Positions 1 through 9,037 of a stretch of DNA of 64,000 nt are shown here, one piece after another. The number at the start of each line of letters is the position of its first letter. The stretch's first letter is position 1. The DNA is from Xanthomonas hydrangeae. GTDB lineage: Bacteria; Pseudomonadota; Gammaproteobacteria; Xanthomonadales; Xanthomonadaceae. The stretch is taken from contig LR990730.1 in the NCBI GenBank assembly GCA_905142475.1, forward strand, positions 372,001-436,000, in the 5' to 3' direction. The notes below the pieces were generated by a model. The model did not search any database and was not told where the DNA came from. It saw nothing but the letters and a program-made list of their open reading frames with translations. Position numbers and translations under genes: made by a program.

Positions 1-497
1 GCGATCAGCGCGCGGTTCTGCAGGTAGGGATGCACTTCGATCTGGTTGGTGGCGATGGCATCGGCGCCCAGAATCTCGATAGCCTGTTTGATCAGTGCGA
101 TGGTGAAGTTGGATACACCGATTGCGCGGGTCAGGCCCTGCTGCCTGGCCTGCGCCAGCGCTTCCAGATATTCGCGCATAGGCACCTGATCTTTCGGCGA
201 GGGCCAGTGAATCAGGGTGAGATCGACATGCTCGGTGCCGAGCTTGCGCAGGCTTTCCTGCAGGCTCGGCAGCAAGGCATCGCGGCCGAACTTGTCGACC
301 CAGATCTTGGTGGTCAGATACAGCTGATCGCGCGGCACGTTGGAGGCGGCAATGGCCTGGCCGACCTGCTCTTCGTTGTCGTAGATCTGTGCGGTATCGA
401 CGGCGCGGTAGCCCAACTCCAGCGCGTTGCGCACCGAGTCGATGACGATCTGGTCCTTGAGACGAAAGGTGCCCAGGCCGAATGCGGGGACTGTCAT
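1..497 (-). CDS. dkgB: 2,5-diketo-D-gluconate reductase-like aldo/keto reductase (3' end outside window)
   Basis: This is the N-terminal part, about 165 residues, of an NADPH-dependent aldo/keto reductase; the C-terminus lies beyond base 1. It reads [16 protein letters not shown], then the AKR active-site segment [15 protein letters not shown] (catalytic Asp and Tyr), the TTKIW lysine and the LIHWPSP histidine, followed by AIGVSNF. This order and spacing match the DkgB branch, which reduces 2,5-diketogluconate and small aldehydes such as methylglyoxal in the cytoplasm. The ATG at 497 is the natural N-terminus of the family. A CurA-like and a second AKR gene follow upstream on the same strand, suggesting a reductive detoxification group, although the gaps leave an operon unproven. 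Confidence 0.9.
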   Translation of the reverse strand, partial: MTVPAFGLGTFRLKDQIVIDSVRNALELGYRAVDTAQIYDNEEQVGQAIAASNVPRDQLYLTTKIWVDKFGRDALLPSLQESLRKLGTEHVDLTLIHWPSPKDQVPMREYLEALAQARQQGLTRAIGVSNFTIALIKQAIEILGADAIATNQIEVHPYLQNRALI

Positions 498-572
498 GGT
501 GTTCCTTTTGGTAGCGGGATTTGGGAATGGGGATTTGTAAGAAGCGAAGTGTTTGGGGCGCTGTGAGTTGAG

Positions 573-1601
573 CTAGTCGAGCGCGACGACGGCCTTGCCG
601 AAGTTTTCGCCACGCAGCAGGCTGATCAGGCCTTGCGGTGCGCTGTCCAGGCCGTGCAGCATGTGTTCGCGATACTGAATCTGGTCTTCGCGCAGCCACT
701 GGCCCATTTCGCGCAGGAAGGCGGGCATCAGGCGAATGAAATCGTGCTGGATGAAGCCGCGCACGGTCAGTCGTTTGCGCAGCACCTGACCCATGAACTC
801 CGGCAGACGGTCCGGCCCCGGCAGCGCCTGGCCACGGCTGTTGTAGGTGGCGATCACGCCGCACACCGGGATGCGTGCGAACGCATTCAACTGCGGCAAC
901 ACCGCGTCGAACACCTTGCCGCCGACGTTTTCGAAATAGATGTCGATGCCGTCCGGCGTGGCGGTGCGCAACTGCTCGGCAAAGTCGTCGGCGCGGTGGT
1001 CCAGTGCCACATCCACGCGCAGCGTCTCGCGCAGGTAACGCACCTTTTCTTCGCCGCCGGCAATGGCCACCACGCGCAAGCCTTGCAGGCGTGCCAGCTG
1101 CGCCACGGTGGCGCCGACCGGGCCGCTGGCGGCCGCAACCACCAATGTCTCGCCCGCCTGCGGCCTGCCGATTTCATGCAGGCCGGCGTAGGCGGTGAAG
1201 CCGGGCATGCCGTACACGCCGAGCGCGGTGCTCAGCGGCAAGGCATCGTCCTTGGGCAGCTTGCGTAATGGCGCGTCAGGGGTGAACAGGCTATGCGTCT
1301 GCCAGCCGCCGGGAAGCACCAGCAGATCGCCGGGTTGATAGTCGGGATGATGCGATTCGAGCACTTCGCCCACGGTGCCGCCTTCCATCACCGCGTCGAT
1401 CTCCACCGGTGCGGCGTAGGACGGGCCTTCGTTCATGCGTCCACGCATGTACGGATCCAGCGAGAGAAAGCGATTGCGCACCAGAATCTGTTCGTGCCCG
1501 GTGGGCGGCAAGGCGAGCTCTTCCAGGCGGAAGTTGTCGGCGCTTGGCTCGCCGTGCGGGCGTGAGGCCAGCACGATGCGGCGGTTGGTGATCGATGTCA
1601 T
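573..1601 (-). CDS. curA: CurA/YncB-like NADP-dependent enone reductase
   Basis: Zinc-independent medium-chain dehydrogenase/reductase of about 342 residues. The protein starts MTSITNRRIVLASRPHG and carries RFLSLDPYMRGRM near residue 45 and the cofactor-binding AASGPVGATVAQLA near residue 160. These are hallmarks of the leukotriene B4 12-hydroxydehydrogenase/curcumin reductase family, which reduces the C=C bond of alpha,beta-unsaturated ketones with NADPH. The zinc-ligand cysteines of alcohol dehydrogenases are absent. I chose the ATG at 1601 because AGGAA lies 6-7 nt upstream and the homology begins there; the frame stays open to 1649 but that extension is not family-like. It lies between two aldo/keto reductases on the same strand. 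Confidence 0.92.
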   Translation of the reverse strand: MTSITNRRIVLASRPHGEPSADNFRLEELALPPTGHEQILVRNRFLSLDPYMRGRMNEGPSYAAPVEIDAVMEGGTVGEVLESHHPDYQPGDLLVLPGGWQTHSLFTPDAPLRKLPKDDALPLSTALGVYGMPGFTAYAGLHEIGRPQAGETLVVAAASGPVGATVAQLARLQGLRVVAIAGGEEKVRYLRETLRVDVALDHRADDFAEQLRTATPDGIDIYFENVGGKVFDAVLPQLNAFARIPVCGVIATYNSRGQALPGPDRLPEFMGQVLRKRLTVRGFIQHDFIRLMPAFLREMGQWLREDQIQYREHMLHGLDSAPQGLISLLRGENFGKAVVALD

Positions 1602-1713
1602 GCGGAATTCCTCGCGGAAAGGACCACGCGTGCGCGGCCGAGGGAGCACAGCCGCATAGCGGCTGCGCGAGGGAGTGCGTGCGATGGGTTACATGCGCTG
1701 CAGAGGCGAGGCG

Positions 1714-2685
1714 TCAAGCGGCTTCGGAAGGATCCGGCGCGCTTGCGCTATCCAGCTGCGCAATCTGATCGGCGCTCAGCGACACGCGCGCTGCCGCCAG
1801 TACGTCGTGCAGCTGGGTCACGCTGGTGGCACTGACGATCGGCGCGCTCAGGCCCGGTCGCGCGATCAACCAGGCCAATGCGATCTGCGCGGGCGTGGCG
1901 GTGTGGGTGGCGGCCAGATCGTCCAGCGCCTGCAGGATGCGCAAGCCACGCGGATTGACGTACTGCTTGACCACCGACGCACCGCGCGCGCTGCTCTTGC
2001 TGGCATCGTCTGCACTGCGGTACTTGCCGGTGAGAAAGCCGCTGGCCAGCGAGTAATAACTGATCACACCGATCTCGCGCTCGCGTACCAGCGGTTCCAG
2101 CTCGGCTTCGTAACCGACGCGGTCGTAGAGGTTGTATTCCGGCTGCAGGCTTTCGTAGCGTGGCAACGTGTATTGCTCGGAAATATCCAGTGCATCGCGC
2201 AGGCGTGCGGCGCTGTAGTTGGAGGCGCCAATCGCGCGCACCTTGCCTTGTTCGATCAAGCGGCCGAATGCGGCCAGCGTGGCTTCCAGCGGAACCGATT
2301 CGTCGTCTGCGTGGGCCTGATATAGGTCGATCACATCGGTCTGCAGACGCGTGAGCGAATCCTCCACGGCTGCGACGATGTTTTCCGGCGACAAGCCCGG
2401 ATGCTCGCTCCACTTGCCCACCTTGGTGGCGATCAACACTTTGTCGCGCTTGCCACTGCGTGCGAGCCAGCGCCCGATGATGGTTTCCGATTCGCCGCCA
2501 TGGTTGCCAGGCACCCAGCCGGAGTAGGCATCGGCGGTATCGATCAGATTGAAACCGGCATCGACGAAGGCATCGAGCAGCGCAAACGAGGTCGCTTCAT
2601 CGGCGCTCCAGCCGAACACATTGCCACCGAAGACGATCGGTTGAATCTGCAGGCCGGAGCGGCCCAGCGCGCGGGAGTGAGTCAT
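1714..2685 (-). CDS. Aldo/keto reductase (YajO/Tas-like)
   Basis: Aldo/keto reductase of about 323 residues. Visible motifs are LGRSGLQIQPIVFGGNVFG at the N-terminus, the Asp/Tyr active-site segment LIDTADAYSGW, the lysine motif IATKVG, the histidine position YQAHADD and RAIGASNYSA. The glycine-rich start and the YQAHADD variant fit the AKR subgroup of YajO and auxin-induced-protein-like enzymes, which reduce aldehydes with NADPH; the substrate cannot be read from the sequence. The ATG at 2685 is chosen because AGGAG sits 8 nt upstream; a longer frame reaches 2754 without family similarity. It probably belongs with the two reductases downstream on the same strand. Confidence 0.9.
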   Translation of the reverse strand: MTHSRALGRSGLQIQPIVFGGNVFGWSADEATSFALLDAFVDAGFNLIDTADAYSGWVPGNHGGESETIIGRWLARSGKRDKVLIATKVGKWSEHPGLSPENIVAAVEDSLTRLQTDVIDLYQAHADDESVPLEATLAAFGRLIEQGKVRAIGASNYSAARLRDALDISEQYTLPRYESLQPEYNLYDRVGYEAELEPLVREREIGVISYYSLASGFLTGKYRSADDASKSSARGASVVKQYVNPRGLRILQALDDLAATHTATPAQIALAWLIARPGLSAPIVSATSVTQLHDVLAAARVSLSADQIAQLDSASAPDPSEAA

Positions 2686-2907
2686 GGTGAAAGCTCCTGA
2701 TTCGAAACTGCCGAACAGGATAGTCATGCACACCGGCGTTGCGTGTGACACCAACGTGGATTCAGCGTTCCGCCCAGCTGCTGCAATGCCTCACAGAATT
2801 TGAACATGTCGTGCGTCGCGTGCAGTGCAGCATGCGAAGTCCTGCACATGGCAGGCTCCAAATCGCATGCTAGGCTCGCGCTACTTTTTCCCGTAAAGGG
2901 CGCTGTG

Positions 2908-3762
2908 ATGATCCGCAACAAGCTGGTGTGTGCATGTGTGGTGGGGATGGCAGTGGCGATGAGCGCGCCGCTGGCAATGGCAATCAAACCGGCCGATAGC
3001 GCAACCCTGCCGGCGCCCGATGCGGCGCTGCAAAAAGCCATCGACGGCAACTGGCGCGACCGTGTGTATGTGCAGCGCGATGTCTATCGCCATCCGGGTC
3101 AGACGCTGGCGTTCTTCGGCATCAAGCCGACCCAGACCGTTATCGAAATCACACCGGGGGGCGGCTGGTACTCGGAGATTCTGGCGCCGTATCTGCGCGA
3201 GAAGGGCAAGTACGTGGCAGCAGTGGTCGACCCGGCGGCGGTCCCGGAAGGCCGTGGCCGCGACTCCGCACAGCGCGGGCGCGACGAGCTGGAAAAGAAG
3301 TTCCAGGCCAAGCCACAGGTGTATGGCAAGCCCTCGTTCGTGTCGTATGTGCCGAAGACGCCCTCGTTCGGCGTGGACAATTCGGCCGACCTGGTGCTGA
3401 CCTTCCGCAACGTGCACAACTGGCGCATGGCCGGTAATGCCGAGGCGATGTTCAGCGGCTTCTACAAGGTGCTCAAGCCCGGTGGCGTGCTCGGCGTGGT
3501 GGAGCATCGTGCCAAGGCCGATGTGCCGGCGGACGACAAGAGCGGTTATGTGGGCCAGGCGCAGTTGATTGCGATGGCCGAAGCGGCCGGTTTCAAGCTG
3601 GCGGGCAAGAGTGAGGTCAACGCCAACCCGCGCGACACCAAGGACTATGCCGGTGGCGTGTGGACGCTGCCGCCGAGCAACAGCCACGACAAGGCCGACG
3701 AAGCCAAGTACAAGGCGATCGGCGAGAGCGACCGCATGACCTTGAAGTTCGTCAAGCAGTGA
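2908..3762 (+). CDS. Exported methyltransferase-like protein (COG4798 type)
   Basis: A 284-residue protein with a Sec signal peptide (MIRNKLVCACVVGMAVAMSA, cleavage likely after ALAMA). The mature part resembles class I SAM-dependent methyltransferases of the predicted-methyltransferase COG4798 group: TVIEITPGGGWYSEILAPYL stands for motif I, ADLVLTFRNVHNW for the motif around the adenine pocket, and LKPGGVLGVVEHRA for the post-II strand. A secreted methyltransferase is odd because SAM is cytosolic, so the fold may serve another role. The start at 2908 is chosen for the signal peptide; the frame extends upstream to 2800 without coding character. It is transcribed divergently from the aldo/keto reductase. 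Confidence 0.82.
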   Translation: MIRNKLVCACVVGMAVAMSAPLAMAIKPADSATLPAPDAALQKAIDGNWRDRVYVQRDVYRHPGQTLAFFGIKPTQTVIEITPGGGWYSEILAPYLREKGKYVAAVVDPAAVPEGRGRDSAQRGRDELEKKFQAKPQVYGKPSFVSYVPKTPSFGVDNSADLVLTFRNVHNWRMAGNAEAMFSGFYKVLKPGGVLGVVEHRAKADVPADDKSGYVGQAQLIAMAEAAGFKLAGKSEVNANPRDTKDYAGGVWTLPPSNSHDKADEAKYKAIGESDRMTLKFVKQ

Positions 3763-3897
3763 GGCAGTGCCTGCATGCCGGCGCGCAGTGCGCGTTTGGC
3801 ATGCAGCCGTTTGCATACCGCCAACCAACGCATGACGCCACGCACGCGCATTGCGTCCTGCCGGCGTTGTGCCTCGCTCTGACGCAACGGGACTGGC

Positions 3898-4470
3898 ATG
3901 TTGGTGTTGTTGAACAAACCCTATGGCGTGCTGTCGCAATTCAGCGACCGCTCGCAGCCGCCCAAACGCACGCTGGCCGAATTCGGCTTGCCGGCCGACG
4001 TGTATGCGGCCGGCCGTCTGGATCACGACAGCGAAGGCTTGCTGCTCCTGACCGACGATGGCGCATTGGCGCACCGCTTGACCGACCCGCGCCACAAACA
4101 ACCCAAGACCTACTGGGTGCAGGTGGAAGGTACGCCTGCGCCTTCGCAGTTGCAGGCCTTGCGCGATGGCGTGGTGCTCAACGACGGCCCGACCCGCCCG
4201 GCCAAGGTGCGCAGCATCGATCCGTCACCGCAGGTGTGGCCGCGCGATCCGCCGGTACGCGTGCGCAAGACCGTGCCCGACGCATGGCTGGAACTGCAGA
4301 TCACCGAAGGCCGTAACCGTCAGGTGCGGCGCATGACCGCATCGGTAGGCCTTCCCACCTTGCGTCTGATCCGTGTGGCGATCGGTGACTGGAGGTTGGA
4401 TGCGCTCGCACCTGGGCAGTGGCGCGCGGATGAAACCCATCACGCGCGGCCGAGCAGAACGCGGCGCTAA
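3898..4470 (+). CDS. rluE: 23S rRNA pseudouridine synthase RluE
   Basis: A 190-residue pseudouridine synthase of the RsuA/RluB/E/F family without the N-terminal S4 domain, the expected architecture of RluE, which modifies U2457 of 23S rRNA. The catalytic segment AGRLDHDSEGLLLLTDDG (Asp in RLDHD) lies near residues 39-57, the KTYWVQVEG strand follows, and EGRNRQVRRMTA marks the RNA-binding C-terminal motif. The ATG at 3898 opens directly into MLVLLNKPYGVLSQF, the family N-terminus. A strong hairpin lies 38 nt after the stop. The gene is convergent with the small membrane-protein gene at 4561-4992. Confidence 0.93.
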   Translation: MLVLLNKPYGVLSQFSDRSQPPKRTLAEFGLPADVYAAGRLDHDSEGLLLLTDDGALAHRLTDPRHKQPKTYWVQVEGTPAPSQLQALRDGVVLNDGPTRPAKVRSIDPSPQVWPRDPPVRVRKTVPDAWLELQITEGRNRQVRRMTASVGLPTLRLIRVAIGDWRLDALAPGQWRADETHHARPSRTRR

Positions 4471-4507
4471 ATCGTCGCGGATGCGGTTGAATCCAGATCC
4501 ACAACCG

Positions 4508-4538
4508 ACAACGCCACGGCGCAGGGCCGTGGCGTTGT
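4508..4538. terminator. Perfect 13-bp stem-loop between convergent genes
   Basis: ACAACGCCACGGC at 4508-4520 and its exact reverse complement at 4526-4538 form a 13-bp stem with a 5-nt loop. It lies between the rluE stop (4470) and the stop of the convergent small gene (4561). A weak T-rich tail (GTCTGATTT) follows on the plus strand. It could act as a bidirectional terminator. Confidence 0.7.
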
Positions 4539-4560
4539 CTGATTTACCTGGCGAGATGGC

Positions 4561-4992
4561 TTATTCGATGCCGTCGCTCGGGGTCACTGCACCGCGACGC
4601 TGGTAAGCCGCGCGACGTGCGCTGGCATTGCCGGCGTTTTCGCGATCGAAACGATGCACGTTGCCGCCGAGCACCTGCTGATCACGCTGGCGCTTGCGGT
4701 ACACCGCATAGCCGATCAGGCCGAGGCCGGCGACGGCCGCTGCCACGGTGATGGCGGGATTGCGCTTGACCGCCTTGCTGACGACCTTGCCGCCGGTACG
4801 CACCGCACCCAGCGCGGCGCCGGTCTTGAGCCATTCGCTGGCACCCGGGCTGAAATGACGCAGGCTGCTGCCCGCGTTGCGTGCCTTGTCGCCCGCGTCG
4901 GACGCGGCGTGACGCAGATGGTCGCCGGCAGTGCCAGCCAGTTCCAGGGCACGCTCCAGGGCGCGTTCGGTGATCACAGTCAGCTTGCTCAT
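4561..4992 (-). CDS. Small single-pass membrane protein of unknown function
   Basis: A 143-residue protein I do not assign to a named family. It starts MSKLTVITERALERALELAG with a long, probably helical, Ala/Arg-rich region to about residue 55, has one hydrophobic segment (ITVAAAVAGLGLIGYAVYR, about residues 80-98), and ends in a charged, Arg/Gln/Asn-rich tail finishing in SDGIE. An amphipathic helix followed by one membrane span recalls small envelope or stress proteins such as the YqjD/ElaB type, but no diagnostic motif is visible. AAAGGAAACGCCTCC supplies a good ribosome-binding site before the ATG at 4992. It is monocistronic and convergent with rluE. Confidence 0.75.
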   Translation of the reverse strand: MSKLTVITERALERALELAGTAGDHLRHAASDAGDKARNAGSSLRHFSPGASEWLKTGAALGAVRTGGKVVSKAVKRNPAITVAAAVAGLGLIGYAVYRKRQRDQQVLGGNVHRFDRENAGNASARRAAYQRRGAVTPSDGIE

Positions 4993-5165
4993 TGGAGGCG
5001 TTTCCTTTCTGAGTACGTGGTCCGCAGTGTGTGGGCTGGTGCGTATAGACCGTGTTAGCGGTGGTGGAGCTTGTTTGGCTTGCGGTTAAGTAATGATGCG
5101 TTGCGCTTTGTGGGTGGGAGTGGGAGGTAGCGGTAAAAAACAGATCTGATGAGCATGCGCGGCTT
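4993..5165. other. Intergenic spacer
   Basis: No gene is visible here. The segment should carry the promoter of the small membrane-protein gene; no clear -35/-10 pair stands out. With the repeat at 5166-5297 it makes a gene-free stretch of about 300 nt up to the hrpB stop. Confidence 0.5.
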
Positions 5166-5297
5166 TTCCCTTCTCCCGCCGGGAGAAGGTGCCCGAAGGG
5201 CGGATGAGGGTACGGGCGAAGCCACGTGCGCTTGAACGACGCGAGTGCTTCGCCCCGTACCCTCACCCCAACCCCTCTCCCGGAGGGAGAGGGGCTT
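5166..5297. repeat. Dispersed Xanthomonas intergenic repeat, copy 1
   Basis: A composite palindromic element. It contains the hairpin CTTCTCCCGCCGGGAGAAG (5170-5188), then GTGCCCGAAGGGCGGATGAG, an inner inverted pair (GGGTACGGGCGAAG against CTTCGCCCCGTACCC) and a closing CCCCTCTCCCGGAGGGAGAGG hairpin. Related copies lie at 16261-16410 and 34181-34347. It sits immediately after the hrpB stop codon and may serve as its transcription terminator. Confidence 0.85.
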
Positions 5298-7798
5298 TAC
5301 GTGCCACGTGGTTTTGCCCTGTGCGTTGCTGTTGCGGTCCATGGATCCTCTGGCCACGGGTGTCTGGGATACCGCCCCTTCATCTCCTTCCTGACCTCCG
5401 GATACGTCGTCACCCAGAAGCTCTTCAGATCCTGTGTGACCTGCAACGGTCGCCCACCTGGTGAGAGCAGGTGCAAGGTCAATGGGATGCGGCCATCGGC
5501 GATGCGCGGGGTTTCGGCCAGGCCGAACAGTTCCTGCAGCTTGACCGCCAGCACCGGCGGCAACGGTTGCCCGGCGTGATCGACGGCGTAGCTGATCTGC
5601 CGCTCCATGCCCGAGGGCACGCTGATCCGGGTGGGCGCGTGGCGGTCGATCAACTGGCGGCGGTCCCACGGCAAGGCGGCCTTGAGCGCTTCGCCCAGGC
5701 TGCTTTCGTCGAGTGCGTCGAGCCGGGTCTTGCCGACGAACGCCGGGCGCAGCCAGGTCTCCAGCGTGGCCATCAGGGCTGCATCGGAGAGATCGGGCAA
5801 CGCGAGCTCCGGCATCCAGGCGCACAGCGACTGCACGCGTGCGCGCCATTGGCGCAGGCCGTCGGTCCAGGGCAGGGCATCCAGGCCCAGCTGACGCACT
5901 GCCTCGGTCAGGGCGCCGGCGGCCTGTGCCGGATCGACGCGGCCGGCCGGGCGGCTGTCGAGCACGATGCGGTCGAAGCTGGATTGCCGCCGCGCGACCA
6001 GGGCGCGTTTGTCCGCATCCCACTGCACCAGATCCTGCTGCACGAAGCGCTCGGGCACGCTGCGGCGCAGATAGCCTTCGTCCACCGGCGCGGCGCGCAG
6101 CAGCAGCGCGTCCTTGGCCTCGTAACGCAGTTCGCTGGCGACCAGCCAGGGTTCGCCGCGCAGGTCGCTGTGGTCGAACAGGCGCGCGCTGCGGCCGTTG
6201 GCGAGCAGGTAACGCAGCGGGTCGGCAGGGTGGCGCGCGGCGATACGGTCGGGGAAGGCGTGCGAGAGCAGATCGCCGAGCGCATGCGCCTCCACGCTGG
6301 CGGGCGGTGCGCTGTCGCAACGCAGCCGGCGTCGCCATTGTTTGGCGGCGCTGTCGATCGCGGCCAGGCCGCCGCGGTTGGCATCGTGTGTGCTGCGACC
6401 TTGGCGGAATGCGGCCAGCGCGCGCCAGCGCGCGGCCAGCCCATCGCCGCCCTGACGCAGCGGGTCGCGCGCTTCCAGCAAGGCGGCCAGGTCGCAGGCC
6501 AACGCTACGCGCGCGGCATCGCCGGCCTGCGCCAGCATCGCGGCCAGGCGTGGATGGGTGCCCAGCGCGAGCATGCGCCGGCCCAGCGCGGTGATGCCGC
6601 CGCTGCCGGTGAGCGCGCCCAGCCGCTGCAGCAACTCGTGCGCGGCGGCCAGCGCGCCGGCCGGCGGTGCATCGACGAAACGCAATGCGGCACTGCCCCA
6701 GGCGGCCAATTCCAGTGCCAGGCCGGCCAGTTCCACCTGCGTGATCTCGGCGCGCCGCTGCGGTTCCAGCCGTTGCGATTGCGGCCACAGCCGGTACGCC
6801 CAACCGCTGGCCACACGCCCGGCGCGGCCAGCACGCTGGTCGGCCGAGGCTTGCGCAATGGTGGCGATGTCCAGCCGCGAGAAACCGCTGTTGGGATCGT
6901 AATGCGGCTCGCGCGCCAGCCCGCTGTCGATGACCACGCGCACGCCAGGCAGGGTCACCGAGGACTCGGCCACATTGGTCGCCAGCACCACGCGGCGGCG
7001 CCCGGACGGGTCGGGTTGCAGTACCTGGCTTTGCGCCTCGACCGGCAATTCGCCATGCAGCGGCAGCACCTGCACCGCCGGGTCCAGCACGTCCTGCAGC
7101 GCGCTGTGCACGCGTGCGATCTCGCGCTGGCCTGGCAGGAACACCAGCACGTCGCCCGGATGGGTGGCCAAGGCATGTTCCACCGCGCGCCGGGTCTGCG
7201 GTTCCAGCGCTTCGTCGCGGCGCGCGGGAAAGTGCGCGATCTCCACCGGGAAACTGCGCCCGGCGCTGCTCAGGCGCGGCGCGTCGAGAAAGCCGGCCAG
7301 GCGCTCGCCATCCAGCGTGGCCGACATCGCCACGATGCGCAGGTCTTCGCGCACCTGCGCCTGCACATCCAGCGCCAGCGCCAGACCGAGGTCGCCGGCC
7401 AGATGGCGTTCGTGGAATTCATCGAACAGCAGTGCGCCGATGTGTTCCAGCATCGGGTCGTCCTGGATCAGCCGGGTCAGGATGCCCTCGGTGACGACCT
7501 CGATGCGGGTACGTGCGGAGGTCTTGTTCTCGAAGCGGATGCGGTAGCCCACGGTCTCGCCGACCGGCTCGCCCAGCTGGCGCGCCATGAACATCGCCGC
7601 GCTGCGTGCGGCCACGCGGCGCGGCTCCAGCATCACGATCTTGCGGCCGGCCAGCCATGGCGCGTCCAGCAAGGCCAGCGGCACCTGGGTGGTCTTGCCG
7701 GCGCCGGGCGGGGCTTCCAGCACCAGCCGCGGATGTGCCGCCAGGCTGTCGCGGATTTGCGGCAATAACGGGGAGATCGGAAACGCGGGGTCGGTCAT
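5297..7798 (-). CDS. hrpB: ATP-dependent helicase HrpB
   Basis: An 833-residue DEAH/RHA-type helicase. Walker [13 protein letters not shown] is at residues 29-40, [11 protein letters not shown] (motif Ia) follows, motif II appears as DEFHER, SATLDG is motif [14 protein letters not shown] starts the second RecA domain, and QRAGRAGR is motif VI. The length and the C-terminal HrpB-specific domain ([46 protein letters not shown]) match bacterial HrpB. Despite the symbol it is unrelated to the hrp type III regulator HrpB of plant pathogens; it is an RNA-helicase-like protein with no firmly established role. The stop codon abuts a dispersed repeat, and the gene is divergent from the receptor remnant at 7835. 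Confidence 0.95.
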   Translation of the reverse strand: MTDPAFPISPLLPQIRDSLAAHPRLVLEAPPGAGKTTQVPLALLDAPWLAGRKIVMLEPRRVAARSAAMFMARQLGEPVGETVGYRIRFENKTSARTRIEVVTEGILTRLIQDDPMLEHIGALLFDEFHERHLAGDLGLALALDVQAQVREDLRIVAMSATLDGERLAGFLDAPRLSSAGRSFPVEIAHFPARRDEALEPQTRRAVEHALATHPGDVLVFLPGQREIARVHSALQDVLDPAVQVLPLHGELPVEAQSQVLQPDPSGRRRVVLATNVAESSVTLPGVRVVIDSGLAREPHYDPNSGFSRLDIATIAQASADQRAGRAGRVASGWAYRLWPQSQRLEPQRRAEITQVELAGLALELAAWGSAALRFVDAPPAGALAAAHELLQRLGALTGSGGITALGRRMLALGTHPRLAAMLAQAGDAARVALACDLAALLEARDPLRQGGDGLAARWRALAAFRQGRSTHDANRGGLAAIDSAAKQWRRRLRCDSAPPASVEAHALGDLLSHAFPDRIAARHPADPLRYLLANGRSARLFDHSDLRGEPWLVASELRYEAKDALLLRAAPVDEGYLRRSVPERFVQQDLVQWDADKRALVARRQSSFDRIVLDSRPAGRVDPAQAAGALTEAVRQLGLDALPWTDGLRQWRARVQSLCAWMPELALPDLSDAALMATLETWLRPAFVGKTRLDALDESSLGEALKAALPWDRRQLIDRHAPTRISVPSGMERQISYAVDHAGQPLPPVLAVKLQELFGLAETPRIADGRIPLTLHLLSPGGRPLQVTQDLKSFWVTTYPEVRKEMKGRYPRHPWPEDPWTATATHRAKPRGT

Positions 7799-7834
7799 GC
7801 GCGGGAAGGATACGGGGCGGCCCGAATCTGCGCG

Positions 7835-8431
7835 ATGGTCGGGTTGATGGGTGAAGGCTGTCAGGCAATGCCGAGTGGCGAAGTGCCTGCCAACGCATAC
7901 CTGACTGCTTTGAAGGCCAAGCTTGCTTCAGACCTGGGCAGGGGCGTCGACGGCATCGCGTTCCAGACCAATATCCTGGCGTTGAACGCAGCGGTGGAAG
8001 CCGCACGTGCCGGCGAACAGGGCCGCGGCTTTGCGGTAGTGGCTTCGGAAGTGCGCGCGCTGGCGCAGCGTTCGGCCGGCGTGGCCAAGGAGGTCAAGCA
8101 ATTGATCGATGCCTCGGTGGCCAGCGTGGAGCGCGGCAGCGCACGCGTGGATCAGGCCGGGCAGACGGTGCAGCAGATCGTGCAATCGGTGCAGCAGGTG
8201 ACCACGTTGATCGCGGAAATTTCTGCGGCGTCGCGCGAACAGTCGTCCGGCATCGAGCAGGTCGCCCGCACCGTGAATGACATGGACGAAACCACCCAGC
8301 GCAATGCCGCGCTGGTGGAAGAAGCTTCTGCGGCAGCACGTGCGATGGAAGAGCAGGCGGTGGAACTGAGCGAGGCGTTGTCGGTGTTCCGCCTGGATGC
8401 GCGTCGGCCGCGCCTGGCGGCTGCGGCGTGA
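7835..8431 (+). pseudogene. 5'-truncated methyl-accepting chemotaxis protein remnant
   Basis: Only the cytoplasmic signalling tip and C-terminal methylation helix of a chemoreceptor remain. From base about 7950 the frame reads [20 protein letters not shown], then [20 protein letters not shown], the receptor hairpin that contacts CheA/CheW, ending near [17 protein letters not shown]. The first 35-40 codons have no receptor similarity, and the periplasmic sensor, membrane spans, HAMP and first methylation helix are all missing. The break lies just before VDGIAFQTN. The frame is open for 198 codons from ATG 7835, so a soluble fragment could be made, but no good ribosome-binding site is seen. Probably debris from deletion of a receptor gene. 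Confidence 0.8.
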
Positions 8432-8503
8432 CACAGGACGTACGAGTAGAGATGCCCGGCACACGCCAAGATGCAGTCAACAGCTAGGTCAACAGCCTAG
8501 CTG

Positions 8504-8633
8504 GCCGAGGGCGCGATGCCCTCACCGCTTGCGGGACACGCCGCAAGTACGTCCATGTAGGCTCGGTGGCGGCATCCATGCCGCCACACGGTCCCGCAAT
8601 CGGCGAGGACACCGCACCAGACAGTTGGTCGGC
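8504..8633. repeat. Repeat R, copy 1 (~130 bp, with central hairpin)
   Basis: Direct repeat partner of 8874-9003. Shared landmarks in order are GAGGGCGC.TGCCCTCACCGC, GCGGGACACGCCG, GGCGGCATCCATGCCGCCAC, ACGGTCCCGCAAT, GAGGACACCGCACCAG and GT..GTCGGC. The central hairpin here has 10-bp arms around a CC loop because the left arm has diverged. Confidence 0.85.
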
Positions 8634-8744
8634 GCTCGTTCGAAAAGCTGTCTGCATTGCGGCGTGCATCAGACATTGAGCCGACGCTTCATGGTCGAAC
8701 AAGGCGCATCCAGCACTGCTCTTCCATGCAAACCAACCAACTCG

Positions 8745-8863
8745 ACTGGTCCTTGCCCGCCCACCGTCGCGGGACCTTACGCGGCATGGATGCCGCGTAA
8801 GAGCCTCCATGGACGGATTCACGGCGTGTCCTGCGATGGTGGGCGGGCAAGGGCCCTGCAGCC
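8745..8863. repeat. Repeat A, copy 1 (nested palindrome)
   Basis: The outer arms CCTTGCCCGCCCACC and GGTGGGCGGGCAAGG face each other. Inside, TTACGCGGCAT (8777-8787) and ATGCCGCGTAA (8790-8800) form a perfect 11-bp stem with a 2-nt loop. The unit ends in GGGCCCTGCAGCC. The second copy (9038-9130) lacks the inner hairpin. Confidence 0.85.
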
Positions 8864-8873
8864 AAGTCGCAGC

Positions 8874-9003
8874 GTCGAGGGCGCAGTGCCCTCACCGCTC
8901 GCGGGACACGCCGTAAACCCGTCCCTGGGGACCGTGTGGCGGCATCCATGCCGCCACACGGTCCCGCAATTGGTGAGGACACCGCACCAGAAAGTTAGTC
9001 GGC
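8874..9003. repeat. Repeat R, copy 2 (~130 bp, perfect 15-bp hairpin)
   Basis: Second copy of the repeat at 8504-8633. ACCGTGTGGCGGCAT (8931-8945) and ATGCCGCCACACGGT (8948-8962) form a perfect 15-bp stem with a CC loop, so this copy keeps the intact palindrome. Confidence 0.85.
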
Positions 9004-9037
9004 TGCTTTATTGAAAACCTGCACACCGACCATCTCC

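Noticed and set aside
30..566. Plus-strand open frame of 178 codons at the window start.
   Set aside because: It is antisense to the dkgB-like gene, whose translation matches a known family throughout; the plus-strand product has no family features.
5055..6803. Minus-strand open frame of 582 codons rich in Arg/Ala/Gly.
   Set aside because: It is an out-of-frame shadow of hrpB. High-GC genes produce long alternative frames with this composition.
5297..7798. HrpB considered as the AraC-type regulator of type III secretion in plant pathogens.
   Set aside because: The sequence is plainly an 833-residue DEAH-type helicase; only the gene symbol is shared.
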